A DNA stretch of 64,000 nucleotides, taken from positions 461,317-525,316 of the forward strand of contig CAAAJI010000007.1 in the NCBI GenBank assembly GCA_900642245.1, written 5' to 3'. Position 1 is the stretch's first letter. Each line of letters starts with the position of its first letter. A program made the translations under genes and the position numbers. Under the pieces are notes generated by a model that saw nothing but the letters and a program-made list of their open reading frames with translations, did not search any database and was not told the DNA's origin. The stretch is from Fragilaria radians. Its lineage: Eukaryota; Bacillariophyta; Fragilariophyceae; Fragilariales; Fragilariaceae. This document shows, one piece after another, positions 46,891-58,953 of the stretch.

Positions 46891-48635
46891 CTTGACTTTT
46901 TCCTAGACTATTCACAAGATAGATAGAGTGTTAACAGCTCTGTTTGACCCCAATATCTCAAACGAGCAAGTAGAATTAAACCGAAGTTGAAGCCTGCGAA
47001 GAACGATACATACGGTGACACCCTGGAGAGGAGAAAAAATTCTACTTACATCCGTAGGAGGAATTTGGAGTACTGACATCATTGAATTGAAAACCCGGAA
47101 AAATCATGCAATACATGATGTACTCCAACCATTCAATTAAAACCCTTTACCCAGTGACGGCATTCTGAACATTGTACAAAAACGGATTATCATTTCTCAT
47201 GTATCACATCCAGAAAGAGGAATATTCTTGACATGCATTACTCACTGTAAATTGAGATGGATAGAGCATCCAACTTGTGCATACAAATTAGAGAGGAAAG
47301 AATGTTTTGGTTGAAGATGTCAATTGTTTACGTCAGAGGACCAAAGAAGAAGTAGCGAATCAAACTCTAGAGAGTTTGAAAATTGTACCTCTAAGCTAAT
47401 TGTGGCATTTTAATTTCCCGGAATCAATCATTTCAAATACAACGCCAAGGAATATCATAAACAACCCTTTCATCAACCTGTTTAGTTCAATTCTCATTGG
47501 TACCTCAATACAACGGTTACATAAACTTTCCCAAGAAAGAAATAATAAAATCAACATACCTCAACATGCGGGGGTTAGGCGATGCTTAAGCATTCAAGAT
47601 AGTTGATTGAGACAAGTATTCAAGTATCCTAATGACATTCAAATAGTATACAAAAAACCTTTGAATGCGTTGACATCTACACGTGAGTATTTAAGAGTTT
47701 ATTTCTGCTCTATTGTCATTACATACTTTATATGCTGATAATTTATATTTCATAAACTAAACATTGCAGTTTATGAGATGTGCTTAAAATTGGAAGTTAT
47801 GATTAGTAACTTCCTAGTAATGCACGTTTTCTTGTTCAGATATGTCTGAATCAATTCTTCTTTCCCTCCAAATCCTAATGCAAATCAACAACAAGATTCA
47901 TCTGGCAAAATAGCTCTAGAATCAAGCGCGGGCTCATATTACGTACTCTCAGCATGGAATAGTCTGATTGTTCTATTCCTTGACTTGAAAAAGGAAGCGG
48001 ATTAAAACATTGAGAACATAGGAATAACGCTAGCTGTGCATTTGGAGTTAAGTACCAGGAGAAGAAGGATTCCAATTTGTTTCCAAAGAAAGAGGGGATC
48101 AATATGTACTTTATTTGGACCAATTCAATTCTGCTTCTGTTTGGCACTTCCATATGTTCAGATATTGATGCCACGGAGTAGTGAAGTCTCTGCCTAAATC
48201 CTAGTATGGGATTAGATTGAACACTTAATGTAAGCTAGGGAACTTGAAAAAAAGACCATGACGTGCATGGCTTGTGGGAGAGAACTGTCCTGTCCTACTT
48301 TGATCATAGGGGTAAGGGAAGTTATGTTGATTATTTAGAGTTGGTACTTAGGGATATTGAGCTTAGCAGAAATGCCAAATATCAATTTACTTTCAATTAC
48401 CTACAAGAAGTATATGTTCTACTCCAAATATTGAAAATGCTAGTTTATGTTATATGTTCCAATTCATCATTAAGTTTTCCACTCCCTTTGATGATATGCC
48501 ACGATAGAAGACAAAAAGTTGGTGTAAATGGTGTCATTAAGTCATCATGATTCTCCATTTTCTTCTTGAACATTTGAGTTTTTTTTCGTACTTAAAATCC
48601 TTTCTCATATGAATTTAACCGAGATAAACCAAAGT
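46891..48635. other. intergenic, no supported gene
   Basis: Upstream region of the ABC1K gene and, divergently, of the INSIG-like gene. Frames at 47400-47606, 47875-48174 and 48263-48550 lack any recognisable domain. Confidence 0.4.
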
Positions 48636-49793
48636 ATGCGTTTTCAACTGATCAAAGTATCGTTTTCCCAGCTTTCTCTCTTATTTTACATCAATTCAGT
48701 CTGTCATGGCTTTACAAACGTATACAATCCTCTCTCAAGAATAAATGCATGTCTTCCTGTTGCTACCCCAAGTTTATTATGGAAGTTGGAACGTACGCTA
48801 CCACATAAAAGAAGCACACAACTGCGACTGACGAATAACGAAAGTGAAGAAAACACCAAGGAAACATCCTCTGATCACCTAGCAATATTACTTGGAAATC
48901 CTTGGAAGGCAACAAAATTCTCAGGATATATGATTTTATCTGGTGCAGTTCTTGGTCCATTCCTAGACAGTTATCATTCAAACTTTGGAGTACTTACATA
49001 CGACAAGCCAATTCAACTTCAGCTTTGGGGTTCCGATTTGAATCTAGCGCTCATTACATCATGGTGGGTTCCAGCTCTTTTTGGTGTAGCTGGCTTTATT
49101 ATCGGTTGGCTATATGTACTTTTGGATCAGATACTGATCACACCGAAACAGAATCGAGAAAAATCACCTCCAATTGTACTACTAGGAATTTCACTATTTA
49201 CAGCTCAATACTGGCTAAGTGGTGTTATGTTCTCATTGGGATTGCAGCGATCTATAATTTTGGGCACTATGACGTTCATAGCAACATTTGTATTCACTGC
49301 ATTTGACTGCAGCGTTTCTGGATTCTTGACGTCGACGGCAACAGCGTTCGGGGGTCCTTTGATTGAAGTTTGTCTCTTATCTTTCCTTCGTGATGGTGGT
49401 TATCACTACAACGATTTCGGTGAGCTTGGATTCTTTCCACTTTGGATTGTTCCTGTGTACTTTTGTGGAGGCCCTGCAGTTGGTAACCTTGCAAGAAGTA
49501 TATGGAATTCACTTTCCGACTCGGATTGCGATTCCAAGTTGAACAGCGAAATAGTCAACAGTCAGTCAATGGCCTCAACGCCTCCAGGATGTCAAATATG
49601 TAAGGACTCTAGATGCGTAGAATGCCCAAATTGTGACGGTCAAGGATATTATGTAACTTACGACCGTACGGTTAAGTGTAAGGCTTGTTCAGGTCGAGGT
49701 TTAGTAATCTGTCGAAGTTGCTTTTCATATTACGGAGATGATCCTTCAGATCTAAACCGAATTCGAGATATCATGTCAAAAATTCCAGATTAA
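48636..49793 (+). CDS. plastid INSIG-like membrane protein with C-terminal zinc-finger tail
   Basis: The single exon encodes 385 residues from the ATG at 48636, chosen because it gives a signal peptide ending before Phe (YINSVCHG|FTN), the diatom plastid pattern. An ATG at 48609 adds nine residues. The membrane part has about six helices and parallels INSIG proteins: SWWVPALFGVAGFIIGWLYV (about 142-161, cf. the WWVP of INSIG), a middle pair around GVMFSLGLQRSIILGTMTFI, and the ending PVYFCGGPAVGNLARSIW (273-290; INSIG has a similar F-x-G-G-x-x-x-G-N). The tail adds CxxC units: C319/C322, CVEC (327-330), CPNCDGQG (330-337), CKACSGRG (348-355) and CRSC (359-362), as in DnaJ-type Cys-rich domains such as BSD2. 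INSIG in animals binds sterol-sensing proteins in the ER; the plastid role here is unknown. Confidence 0.78.
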   Translation: MRFQLIKVSFSQLSLLFYINSVCHGFTNVYNPLSRINACLPVATPSLLWKLERTLPHKRSTQLRLTNNESEENTKETSSDHLAILLGNPWKATKFSGYMILSGAVLGPFLDSYHSNFGVLTYDKPIQLQLWGSDLNLALITSWWVPALFGVAGFIIGWLYVLLDQILITPKQNREKSPPIVLLGISLFTAQYWLSGVMFSLGLQRSIILGTMTFIATFVFTAFDCSVSGFLTSTATAFGGPLIEVCLLSFLRDGGYHYNDFGELGFFPLWIVPVYFCGGPAVGNLARSIWNSLSDSDCDSKLNSEIVNSQSMASTPPGCQICKDSRCVECPNCDGQGYYVTYDRTVKCKACSGRGLVICRSCFSYYGDDPSDLNRIRDIMSKIPD

Positions 49794-50579
49794 ATAGTTT
49801 AAGATGGTAATTGGAAACTTTCAATTCGTGCCTTATGGGAAACAATGGATAAGGTTTAGAGGAGATGCAACTCAACAAGTACCTGTCTACGCGTTATAAC
49901 AGTGCCTTACAGATGATAACTAGGTCAGTTTACTTTCACCTGTGTGTTGTCAATTAGAGTAGTCAACAACAATTTCTTTAATTTGAATGCGGAGTATTGA
50001 TTATAGATTTTTATTCTGAATCATACAAAGGGCATTTGCGCTTTTAAAGTAATGTGAAGTCTATCAGAGGTAAATTGCTTCTCTGATAGAGGTACACAAA
50101 TAACACTCATTGACTTTCAGCTGATTTGAACAATGCAAATTGGGATTCAAAATTAAGTAAACAATTTTCTCCATAGGATATTTATTTTTAGTCTGGTAGA
50201 CGTGTAAACCAATTTTGATTTGATCTATTATCCAGGCCAATTTTGAATTCCCCTCACTGTAAATCTCTGAGAGTTGGGGGATGTACAATAATTGATTCAA
50301 AATGTATCTTCCAAAACATGCACTTTTAGATTTATTCACGTGAACTCGACGTGTACGTCTTTACTTTGCTTCATTATGTCCATCCAAACTATTATTTTCT
50401 ATTTTAATTTCAGTTACAAAATATGTTGCATAGCATGTTTCAATATGACTTTATACACGCTCCAATCTATTCTTGTTAAAACGCGCCGATGTTAATTTGA
50501 TCGGAGTTTGTGAGCGTATGTCTAAGAATCATCAGAAAAGCTTTACATTGTTGCCGTGGAAGCGGAATGGAAAAGAAAT
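49794..50579. other. convergent intergenic region with one hairpin
   Basis: The region separates the INSIG-like gene from the minus-strand membrane-protein gene. It has no supported gene. A perfect 9-bp inverted repeat lies at 50061-50069/50081-50089. Frames at 50064-50339, 50292-50495 and 50473-50760 have no domain. Confidence 0.4.
50061..50089. repeat. small perfect inverted repeat (hairpin)
   Basis: Arms CTATCAGAG and CTCTGATAG are separated by 11 bases. The position between two convergent genes could mean a 3' end role, but chance is possible. Confidence 0.4.
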
Positions 50580-51499
50580 TCAAAACTCATCTTCAAAGTC
50601 TTCCCTATTGTCAAATGATTCCGTAAGTAGAGACATACCAGTCAGCTCAATGATCCCGTTTTCCTTCAAGCTTTGTAATGTGACTATAGTCTCGTCATCT
50701 TCTTCACGTTCGTCCTCTTGGGGGGCAACTCGACTATACATATCGCGATCTGCACCGTAGCTTCGACTATATTGACAAAAAAGGCAGCAAAAGAGAAATA
50801 CAAAGCCAAAGAAGCCAAAAACACCATATTTCCAATAAAGTGCACTTCCACATGTAATTATACCATCGATCGCTCTACAACGGCCACCGATTTTTCTACA
50901 TGGTCTGTAGACATGTTGGGAAGTGTAGTCTAGGAATCCAATTTTGAAGTCGTAAAACTGAATCTTGGAATCACTTTCTTGTAGAACTTGATTATGAGTT
51001 CGCTCCTTCCAATACGAGAATTCCACATAATCGCAAGAGAATCCATTGTATCCTCGAGGAATTTGAATTTCCGAGTCGACGAAAGCGTTAATATTCCAAA
51101 AGTACCAGTTACTTTTGTCATTATCATCGTTGATCCATGAGTTTGTGAGCTTGTAACGATATGTTTGATTCAATCGCCAATCATGATCCGGCTCGATCCA
51201 ATAAAATTTGGCGGAATTATTGCGATTAAAAATTAGGGAGAATCTTGGGCCTATTCCAGATTGCGAGTAATTCAAACCAATTGGGTCTCCCCATTCATCA
51301 TCATTGACTTCGACATGCGATGCTGCTATGTATGCATCTACTGTTGACCAATGCTGAATCCAATCCTTGGTCATTCTGTGATAAAAACTCGCATTTCATG
51401 GAGAGTACCTATTTTTCGTCTTTTTTCTGTGACAATACTACCAATAAAAATACTTACTCACCGTCGCATGCCAGACGGATTTCCCATTTGACCTGTCAT
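50580..51499 (-). CDS. membrane protein of unknown function, two exons
   Basis: A short first exon (51499-51462, MTGQMGNPSGMR) joins in phase 2 to the main exon (51375-50580) across an 86-bp intron with GTGAGT and TCACAG ends. The result is 277 residues. A soluble-looking N-terminal 190 residues are rich in Trp, Tyr and Asp (for example YWIEPDHDW, KSNWYFWNINAF), suggesting a beta-rich domain. One Cys pair region precedes a strong membrane helix (GVFGFFGFVFLFCCLFCQY, about 196-214), which is Cys-rich. The cytosol-like tail is acidic (PQEDEREEDDETIV). There is no signal peptide, so a tail-anchor-like or single-pass orientation is likely. I do not recognise the family. Confidence 0.7.
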
Positions 51500-52480
51500 T
51501 GTGGTTAAAACTATTACCATGTACAGCTCATTATTGCAATTATTGCAACATTTGCTAGTCATTGTGCTTATGTGAGTCCCTGCATAAATAACCCATTACA
51601 AATTCTATCTTTCACTGGATTTTGAGCACTTATGTTTCAAAAAAAAGGAGTGTAAAAGATATGGCTTGTTCTCAGCCTTCCAAAACGGAAGAATCTGACC
51701 CCAATATTTGTGCAAAAGATGAGTCCTTTTCCTTCACAACAAACTCTCTACCAACACAGACAAAGATTTACCCAGGCACAGGCATGTTTGGAATAGTTCA
51801 AGTCAAAATAAGTTGTCCACTTCCGCCCAGGAGTTGTTTCATGGTACGTGACTGTTGCAATACCCTGATGCTCAAATTATTTGCTTTGACAATGTGGTCA
51901 AATTCAAATGTGAGTTAAAATAAGCCATGGGTTACAATTTTGGCATTAAACCCAAACTAATAAGAAATCTTAATGTACAAGAAAATGAATTCATTTTCCT
52001 ATTGATCCGTTTTGTTTTCATACTTTTTAATGAGGTCTGGATTCATTGAAAAGTCAGTCTCTTTGTTGATCTAATGGAGCATTATTTTGCAGGAGATGAA
52101 GGTGAGTGGCTTTTCCTTCTCTGAACAGAAGGTATAGAAGTCACACATACTGCATTGCAATTTGTCTTGTCAGTACAGGTTATGAGCCCATATGTCGCAT
52201 CACTTTTCATGGAACGACATCGTTAAAGGTGGACAATTTTCTCATCCCTCTCGTATTTCACCACGTCTAATGATAATTTTTCTTTTCACGATGGGAACTT
52301 TCAGCTGTGATACACCTAAAACTTTAATTTTCCTATCAAGTCACACATCCATTGTCGATTATATATGCCATCTAATTGATGCCACCAAATTCACATTCTT
52401 ACCTTATTAATTCTACATTCAAATTCCTCTCTCTCTGAAATAAATTTACGCACTGATATTCTTGCCATTGCGCTATTCAT
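51500..52480. other. intergenic, no supported gene
   Basis: No domain is seen. Part of this may be the 5' untranslated or LTR region of the Copia remnant that follows, but no repeat partner is visible. Confidence 0.3.
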
Positions 52481-55400
52481 CATGATCCCTGCATATTCCT
52501 CCATCCTTATCATCTCTCATCCAACCCTACAGGGAACCACCCGTCCTACCAATAATAATGAGGCTGCAGCCCTCATTGAAACCGCAGCTCCTGATGTTGG
52601 ATCTCTTTCTTTGGACTCCAGAGCGGATAGAGATCTCCGCGAGATGATCATGGGGCTAACAGATCAGGTTCGCTTTTTTGGAACATGTACCTTTGTACTT
52701 GAAGAACAGCTATCATTGGAGGATGCGTCTTTGTCCCTTCATATAATGTTGTTGGCCCTACCATTCCAAAGGAATATCATCTGCAATTCCAAACTCAAAT
52801 GAAACAACACCTTACCCCCTTCATCCCGAACCAATAATCTCTGGAACTAACCTGAATTTCTCAGAGCTCATTGGTGACAGCTTACCATGTGAGTGAACTC
52901 TCATTGGTCTCAAGCTAAAACAAAAAGACTAATCCTCACCTTCTTCAAAGGAATTCCCAATAAATTCAGAGCAATCAATACTATCATTCATCTAGATAAA
53001 GCCTCCACCATTGTAACCATATTGTCTTTTTCCAAAGCAACGTTTGTAGCTTCAAAATCACATCACCGGGATTGCCTCCCATCCCATCATCTTAATTCTA
53101 AAATTTGATCCAAATGGGAATCTTTTTAACCCTGACACACCAGAAGGCACCCCATCAAACATTGTATCCTTGAACATTTTACCTTCTTTAGATGAGATTG
53201 AGAAATCACATTTCTTTCACTACAAACGAGGATCCAAACACAATCAAGAAAATTTACCTGGACTTATGAAGCGGTCAAAAACTCCTGTGATAGGGACCTT
53301 CAAGCCATTTTGGATGCTAAGATGCTCAAGTATAGCACTTGCAAACGTTTTGGACCAATTTACTATTATCAATTAGTCCATCACATGACTACTGTTGATT
53401 CCAAGGCAATTTGAGCAATCACCCAAGAACTAACCAACCTCAAGGTCATGGAACAGGAAGGTGAATCCATTGCCAGAGTCTGCAAACTTATCCATTCAAC
53501 CATCATTTGGCTCAATGTTGTCAACATGACAACATTGATTTGTATGCAATTGTTGATAAAATTCTTGAAACATGTACAGTTCAAGATTTTTGTTTATATT
53601 TGAAGACTTTTACAACAAATGCAGCTTTGAATGGAAAAGAAGTGACCCTAGAGGAACTCCTTGACAAGGCAGAAGAACAATACCATTGCAACTATCTATC
53701 AAGAGACCTCCAGACAGGGATGGTAAACGCACATGCAACATGCCAAATTGAATCAAACCTCCACCAACTCAGGATGAGCCACATGAAAGAACATATCAAA
53801 ATAAGTCATGTAAATGGTGTCCAACCTGTAGATGATGGTTATGTTTTGGGAACTGTGCCCACCTAACAATTTAGCATGTATAGGGATTTTGCAATCAACA
53901 ATCACCTGCCATCTCCTTTTCTGCAAACATTGTTACACCATCTATTTCTCAAAACAATCCAGACTCCCCAAACTCATATGTCTGCCCCCCTTCACTATAA
54001 CCTTCAATCTATACTCAAGCATCTCATTTTATTATTCAAATTGATAATCCAACATTTCTTATATTTTATATTGTCACCCCAACAACAGGATGGCCCCCAT
54101 ACTATGACATGTTGTAATTTTCATCACAACAGCATACCCCATTTATTATTCTTTTACTTACATTCTGACAACTATGATCTTTCATCCAGCAATGCTCCTA
54201 TTTCACACCAAGGCTTTGACCCTGATTTCTATCATCACCAGATACAAATTGTAATTGACACAGGATGCACCTTTGCTGTTTCACCACAAAAAACTGACTT
54301 TATGTCATATCGCACTGCTCAAAGGAATACAATGATCCAGACAGCACAAGGGCTAACAAGAACTTTGGGATATGGAACTGTTGAATGGAGACTTGTCAGT
54401 GAGGATGGCAGTCTTTTTCCTATACAAGTCCCTTGCCAACATGTCCCTGCAGCCAAGATGAGATTATTGTCACCTCAGGAGCTTTGCTAAATTCTAGACC
54501 TTGATTGTTCCTGTGATCAATTTAGAGGCAATTCAAGTTACTTTTGGCTCCATGGATCCCACAACCATAAAAAGAAATTTCTATGTCCTATTGATGCAAG
54601 AACAAACCTACCTATGGCACTTGCCAAGACTCCAAGTCAGCAACAACCTTCATCTTCTGAGTATATGAACAGGCCAGTCATAGCTTACACAAAATGCTCT
54701 CAATGCAAATCACAATTTGCCAATACAAATCTGATGCCTACAGATGAAAATACTCATAATTTTTCCACAGCCCAGAAAGAATTGCTACTTTGGCACTACT
54801 GTCTGGGACATCTTTCCTTCCATCATTTGCAATGACTGATGAGGTCACATGATATCACTTTGCCTATATCATATGACAAGGACTCTAGGCATCACACTAC
54901 TGCCCAATGTATCTTCCCCAAACATCCTCATACATTGTCATGCCAACCACCTATGTGCGCTTCATGTGAGACTGCTAGAGCAAAGAAGCATGCATCTCAT
55001 GCCACATCCAGCAAGCATAATTGAGAACTTGTCATACATGCTAATGATTTGGCACCAGGCTCTTGTACTTCAATGGATCAATAGGCATCCTCTGTAAGGG
55101 GCTGAATCCCAAATTCAAAAGGAAAGGAACCCTTTGGTAACAAATATGTTGGAGGCACCATTTTCTATGACCATGCCGGTTGTCAAATATCCCTTTGTGC
55201 ATCTGATACCATCATTGCTAAAAATATCTTTGAGAGAGAAGCAAAACTGTGTGGGGTCCAAATCTCTTCCAATCATGGAGATAATGGGTGTTCAAATCCA
55301 AGGAGTTCACTCATCCTCTCCAATTCATGGATCAGTCCCTACAATTTTCAGGTATTGGAGCACACCATCAAAATGGAGCTGCAGAGGGAGCAATTTGAAC

Positions 55401-56030
55401 AATTGCAGAAAGGGCAAGGACTATGATGCATCACACTTATCTTCACTGGCCACAGGTTTTCTCTGTTGACTTATGGCCTTTCAGCAAATATTTGGAGATG
55501 CCTGGGTCAATGGCTCTATCTCTCTCACTAAATCATTGCGCACCATGTTAGCTCATGTCATCTCTCCTGTGCCCTCCATTGAATGGGAATGTCCCTATTC
55601 ATTTGACTATTTTGGGCATCAAGTACCGGAAAATCTGCACACAGATCCCATGAGGAATGAGATTGAATGGACCCATCCTTTGCCAACTGCAGCAAAAGTA
55701 TCAAGCCTTGATTCTTCAACCTTGCGTGAAATTCAGAGTATTCCATCACCTGAGATAGACCAATGGTATGAAGCCGTGGACATTGAACTAGCTGCACTCC
55801 AAGACAAGCAAACTATGGTTGAACTTCCAAGAAATCAAGTACCTCCAGGCAAGCAGATCATCAAATCCACATGATTTTGTTGTAGAAAAAGACGCCCAAG
55901 TGGGGAGATATATAAAATTAAGGCAAGATTTGCAGGTTCTTGATGACACACAAAGCACATTTTCACCTGTAGTGTCAGTGGGCACTGTTTGCTTACTTTT
56001 TATTCGCACAGTCGCCAGCAAATTGCACGA
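52480..56030 (+). mobile_element. Copia-type retrotransposon remnant A
   Basis: The remnant runs left to right and is broken by stops and frameshifts. A gag-like part lies at about 52480-53860. The aspartic protease at about 54240-54490 has IDTGCT, then TLGYGTVEWRLVSEDGSLFP and MRLLSPQELC. The pre-integrase has LWHYCLGHLSFHH (about 54790-54830). Integrase has a zinc-type CASCETARAKKH near 54957 and a DDE-like stretch at about 55110-55470. The start of reverse transcriptase is at about 55720-56010 with IDQWYEAVDIELAAL and PPGKQIIKST. The protease and RT wording resembles diatom CoDi elements. The RT is cut off near 56010-56080, where the gag of a different element begins. No LTR was found. Confidence 0.78.
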
Positions 56031-58171
56031 AATCAAATTTAAAGCAGACTACTATATATTTGCAAAAGGGAAACACGCATTGGAGATGAATTCACTAAGG
56101 CTTATTCATTTATTTGGGATCAATGTGCAAAGTCATTGCAAAATAAGATTGAGGCAAGAACAGATTATGTCTCTCTCTTTAATGGAAATCCTATTAATGT
56201 ATTAAAAGCAATAAAACAACAGGTGTTGAATTTTCAAGAGAGTCATTATGAGATGTCTACAATTCTGGAGGCCCTGAAGAATATGATTAATGTGAAACAG
56301 AGAGACAACAAATTCCTACAAGAGAATACCAAAAGATTCAAAACCTTAGCTGAAGTTATCGAGTTGCACATTGGTAGTCCAATTGAGTTAACAAAATTAA
56401 TGTAAATGGAAGAGTTTAACCCTAATGATGCAGAAAGTATTGAGAAGTGTAAGGCAAAAGCATTTGAACAATTCTTGGCTTACATGTACATGGAAGGAGC
56501 TGACAAGTCAAAGTAAGGGTCTTTAGTATTGGGACTACAAACACAGTATTCACTGGGGAATAACCAATATCCTGGAACTGTTTCAGACGCAAACAGTGTA
56601 TTGAGCAACCAGAACCAGAAGAATCAGAATCAGAAGAAGAATTACCTGAAGGAGCAACATCCAATTAATTGTCAGAAGAAGAAAGATGATTCAAGAAAGG
56701 AATCAAAAAGTTTGGAGAACATGGATATAAAGCAGCCATGAGTGAGATGCAACAGTTACATGAAAGAGCTGAATTTAATGCGGGTGAATTAACACAGCAA
56801 GAAAAGCAAAGAGCAACGGACATTTAAATTGTTTTAGTTGAGAAGAGCAATGGAAGAATAAAAGCCAGAACATGTGCCAATGGTGGTATTCAACAAAATT
56901 AGAAAAGAGAAGGCTGCAAGCCCAACAGCCTTAACAGAAGCTATTATGCAGCAATTCAAGCGGATAAAAACAGAGATATTATGATGGTAGATATACCTAA
57001 TGGTTCTGTACAGCCAGTGATTGAAAATAAAGAAAAGAGAGTTATGATGAAGATTAAAGGACCATTGGCAGAAATGTTAGTGAAAATTGAGCCTGAAGTT
57101 TACGAGAATTATGCAACTGAAGAAGACAATGAAAAAGTGATGTATGTGCAGGTATTAAAAGCATCATTAATATTTTTTTAAGAAATTGGATTTAAAGTGA
57201 ATCCTTACAATCCTTGTGTTGCAAACAGGATTGTTGGAGGTCAATGACATACTATAACATGCATGTCGACAACCTTAATTAAGTCACAAAGATGCAAAAG
57301 TGAATGATGAGTTTCACAAATGGTTAGACATGAAGTATGGAGATGATAAGATTGGAAGAGTACAAGCAACTGGAAGAAAAATTCACAATTATTTGGGTAT
57401 GACTTAAAATTATTCTACATCTAAGAAACTGAAATTGAATATGCAAGACTACTTTGAGAAGATTTTTAAGGAATTTCCAGAAACATTGAAGGATTCAAAT
57501 TGCCCCTGGGACGAAAATTTGTTCAATGTAAATGAAGAGGCAGAAAAATTATCAAAAGATAAGTCAGAAATACTTCATAAGTTTGTTGCAAAAGATTTAA
57601 TTGCACGTAAAAGGGCAAGGCCGGAAATTTCCCCCACCATGACATTTTTTTGTACAAGAGTCAAATCACCAAATGAAAATGGCTGGATGAAGTTAAAGCT
57701 ATTGATGGAATCTTTAAAAGCAACTAGAGGCGATGTATTAGCATTGGAAGCAAGTAATTATGGAAACATTACATGCCATTTGGATGCAGCATTTGGAGTT
57801 CATAATGACTACAAAAGCCATACTGGAGTTGTCATAACGTTAGGAAAAGGATGTATTCATATAATTTCAACAAAACAGAAAGTGAATTCGAGAAGTTCAA
57901 CAGAAGCAGAATCAAAAGTATTTTGGACAAAGTTATTTATGAAAGAACAAGGCTGTAAACTTGTTGAGAACACAGTTTATAGCAATAATACAAGTGCAAA
58001 AAAATGGAAATTAATGGGAAAACAAGTTCAGGAAAACGAACAAGACATTTGGAAATCAAGTATTTTTATGTCATGGATTAATCGAAGGAAAGGAAATTGC
58101 AGTCAAGTACTGTCCAACAGACTCTCTGGTGGCAGACTATATGACAAACCAACCACAGGAGCAAAATTTTA
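56031..58171 (+). mobile_element. Copia-type retrotransposon remnant B (gag, RT, RNase H)
   Basis: The gag runs at about 56070-56730 with KAYSFIWDQCAKSLQNKIEA and a Gln/Asn-Lys-rich linker. Reverse transcriptase follows at about 56970-57270: VDIPNGSV, VYENYATEEDNEKVMYVQVL, and GFKVNPYNPCVAN. The RNase H/C-terminal part is at 57435-58171: CHLDAAFGVHNDYKSHTGVV (catalytic Asp and His/Asp block), NSRSSTEAE, and a tail ending in TTGAKF, the usual Copia C-terminus. The protease and integrase that should stand between gag and RT are missing. Several stops and frameshifts interrupt it. Confidence 0.75.
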
Positions 58172-58953
58172 GAAACTTAGGAAGATTATTATGAACATGG
58201 ACTATGTTCAACAGGAGTGATTTGTATATTAGTTAAAATTAGTGGTTTGTATTCGGTACAGTGTGAAAGAAGAGAAGTACGAAGATTCAATTAGAATTGT
58301 ATCTAAGACGAACTAGTGAGACAGTTTATTGAAGTGTTGCGACATTCTTAGGGTGTCAGGTGTATCGTTAGAGTAGAAGACGATTTCGGGTGGCTTACCA
58401 ACAACAAGCACCCTTAAATGCGTAACGCTGGCGTCCTTGAGTATATGACAAGTTACATTATTCATAGCATAATTCATGTAAATCTTGTAAGTCAATGCAT
58501 TTTGAGCATGGAGCTTCAGGAGCAACATAAGATGACGACGTTGCCGCCACGTGTCCCTCCAAATAATGTATCATACCTAGAAACGATTGCCTTTCTTTTG
58601 TTGTACAATGGCATATGATGCCATACACCTTTTTCTCTGTGTATGGATGTCTTTATTTATTAGTCAATATCCTAGTTATGTGAATTTGGCTCCTACAAAG
58701 AAAGGCATACACGCATTTATCCCAACTCCCTTGGTTGTATTGTTTCCAGCACTTAAACTGGTACAAATATATGTAACGTTTTGAGAGGAAGGTTTTCAAT
58801 TGAAGCTTTTTGCAAAGAAATCCTTTTTATTTTCAGGAGACTTATTGACAAGAACAAGTGTCCCTCCTATGTTGAAAAAGAAAGGTAATGTACAAACAAC
58901 TGTAGATATAAACTTCTAATTTAGGTCTATGCTATCCCTTTGAAACGTGATAT
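58172..58953. other. possible LTR/flank of remnant B; no gene
   Basis: The 3' side of the Copia-type remnant could hold its long terminal repeat, but no second copy is present in the window to confirm this. No domain is visible in the frames at 58313-58528, 58418-58618 and 58587-58784. Confidence 0.25.

Noticed and set aside
48902..49306. Plus-strand open frame of 134 codons overlapping the INSIG-like gene
   Set aside because: It is an out-of-frame reading of the same exon; the other frame has the family motifs.
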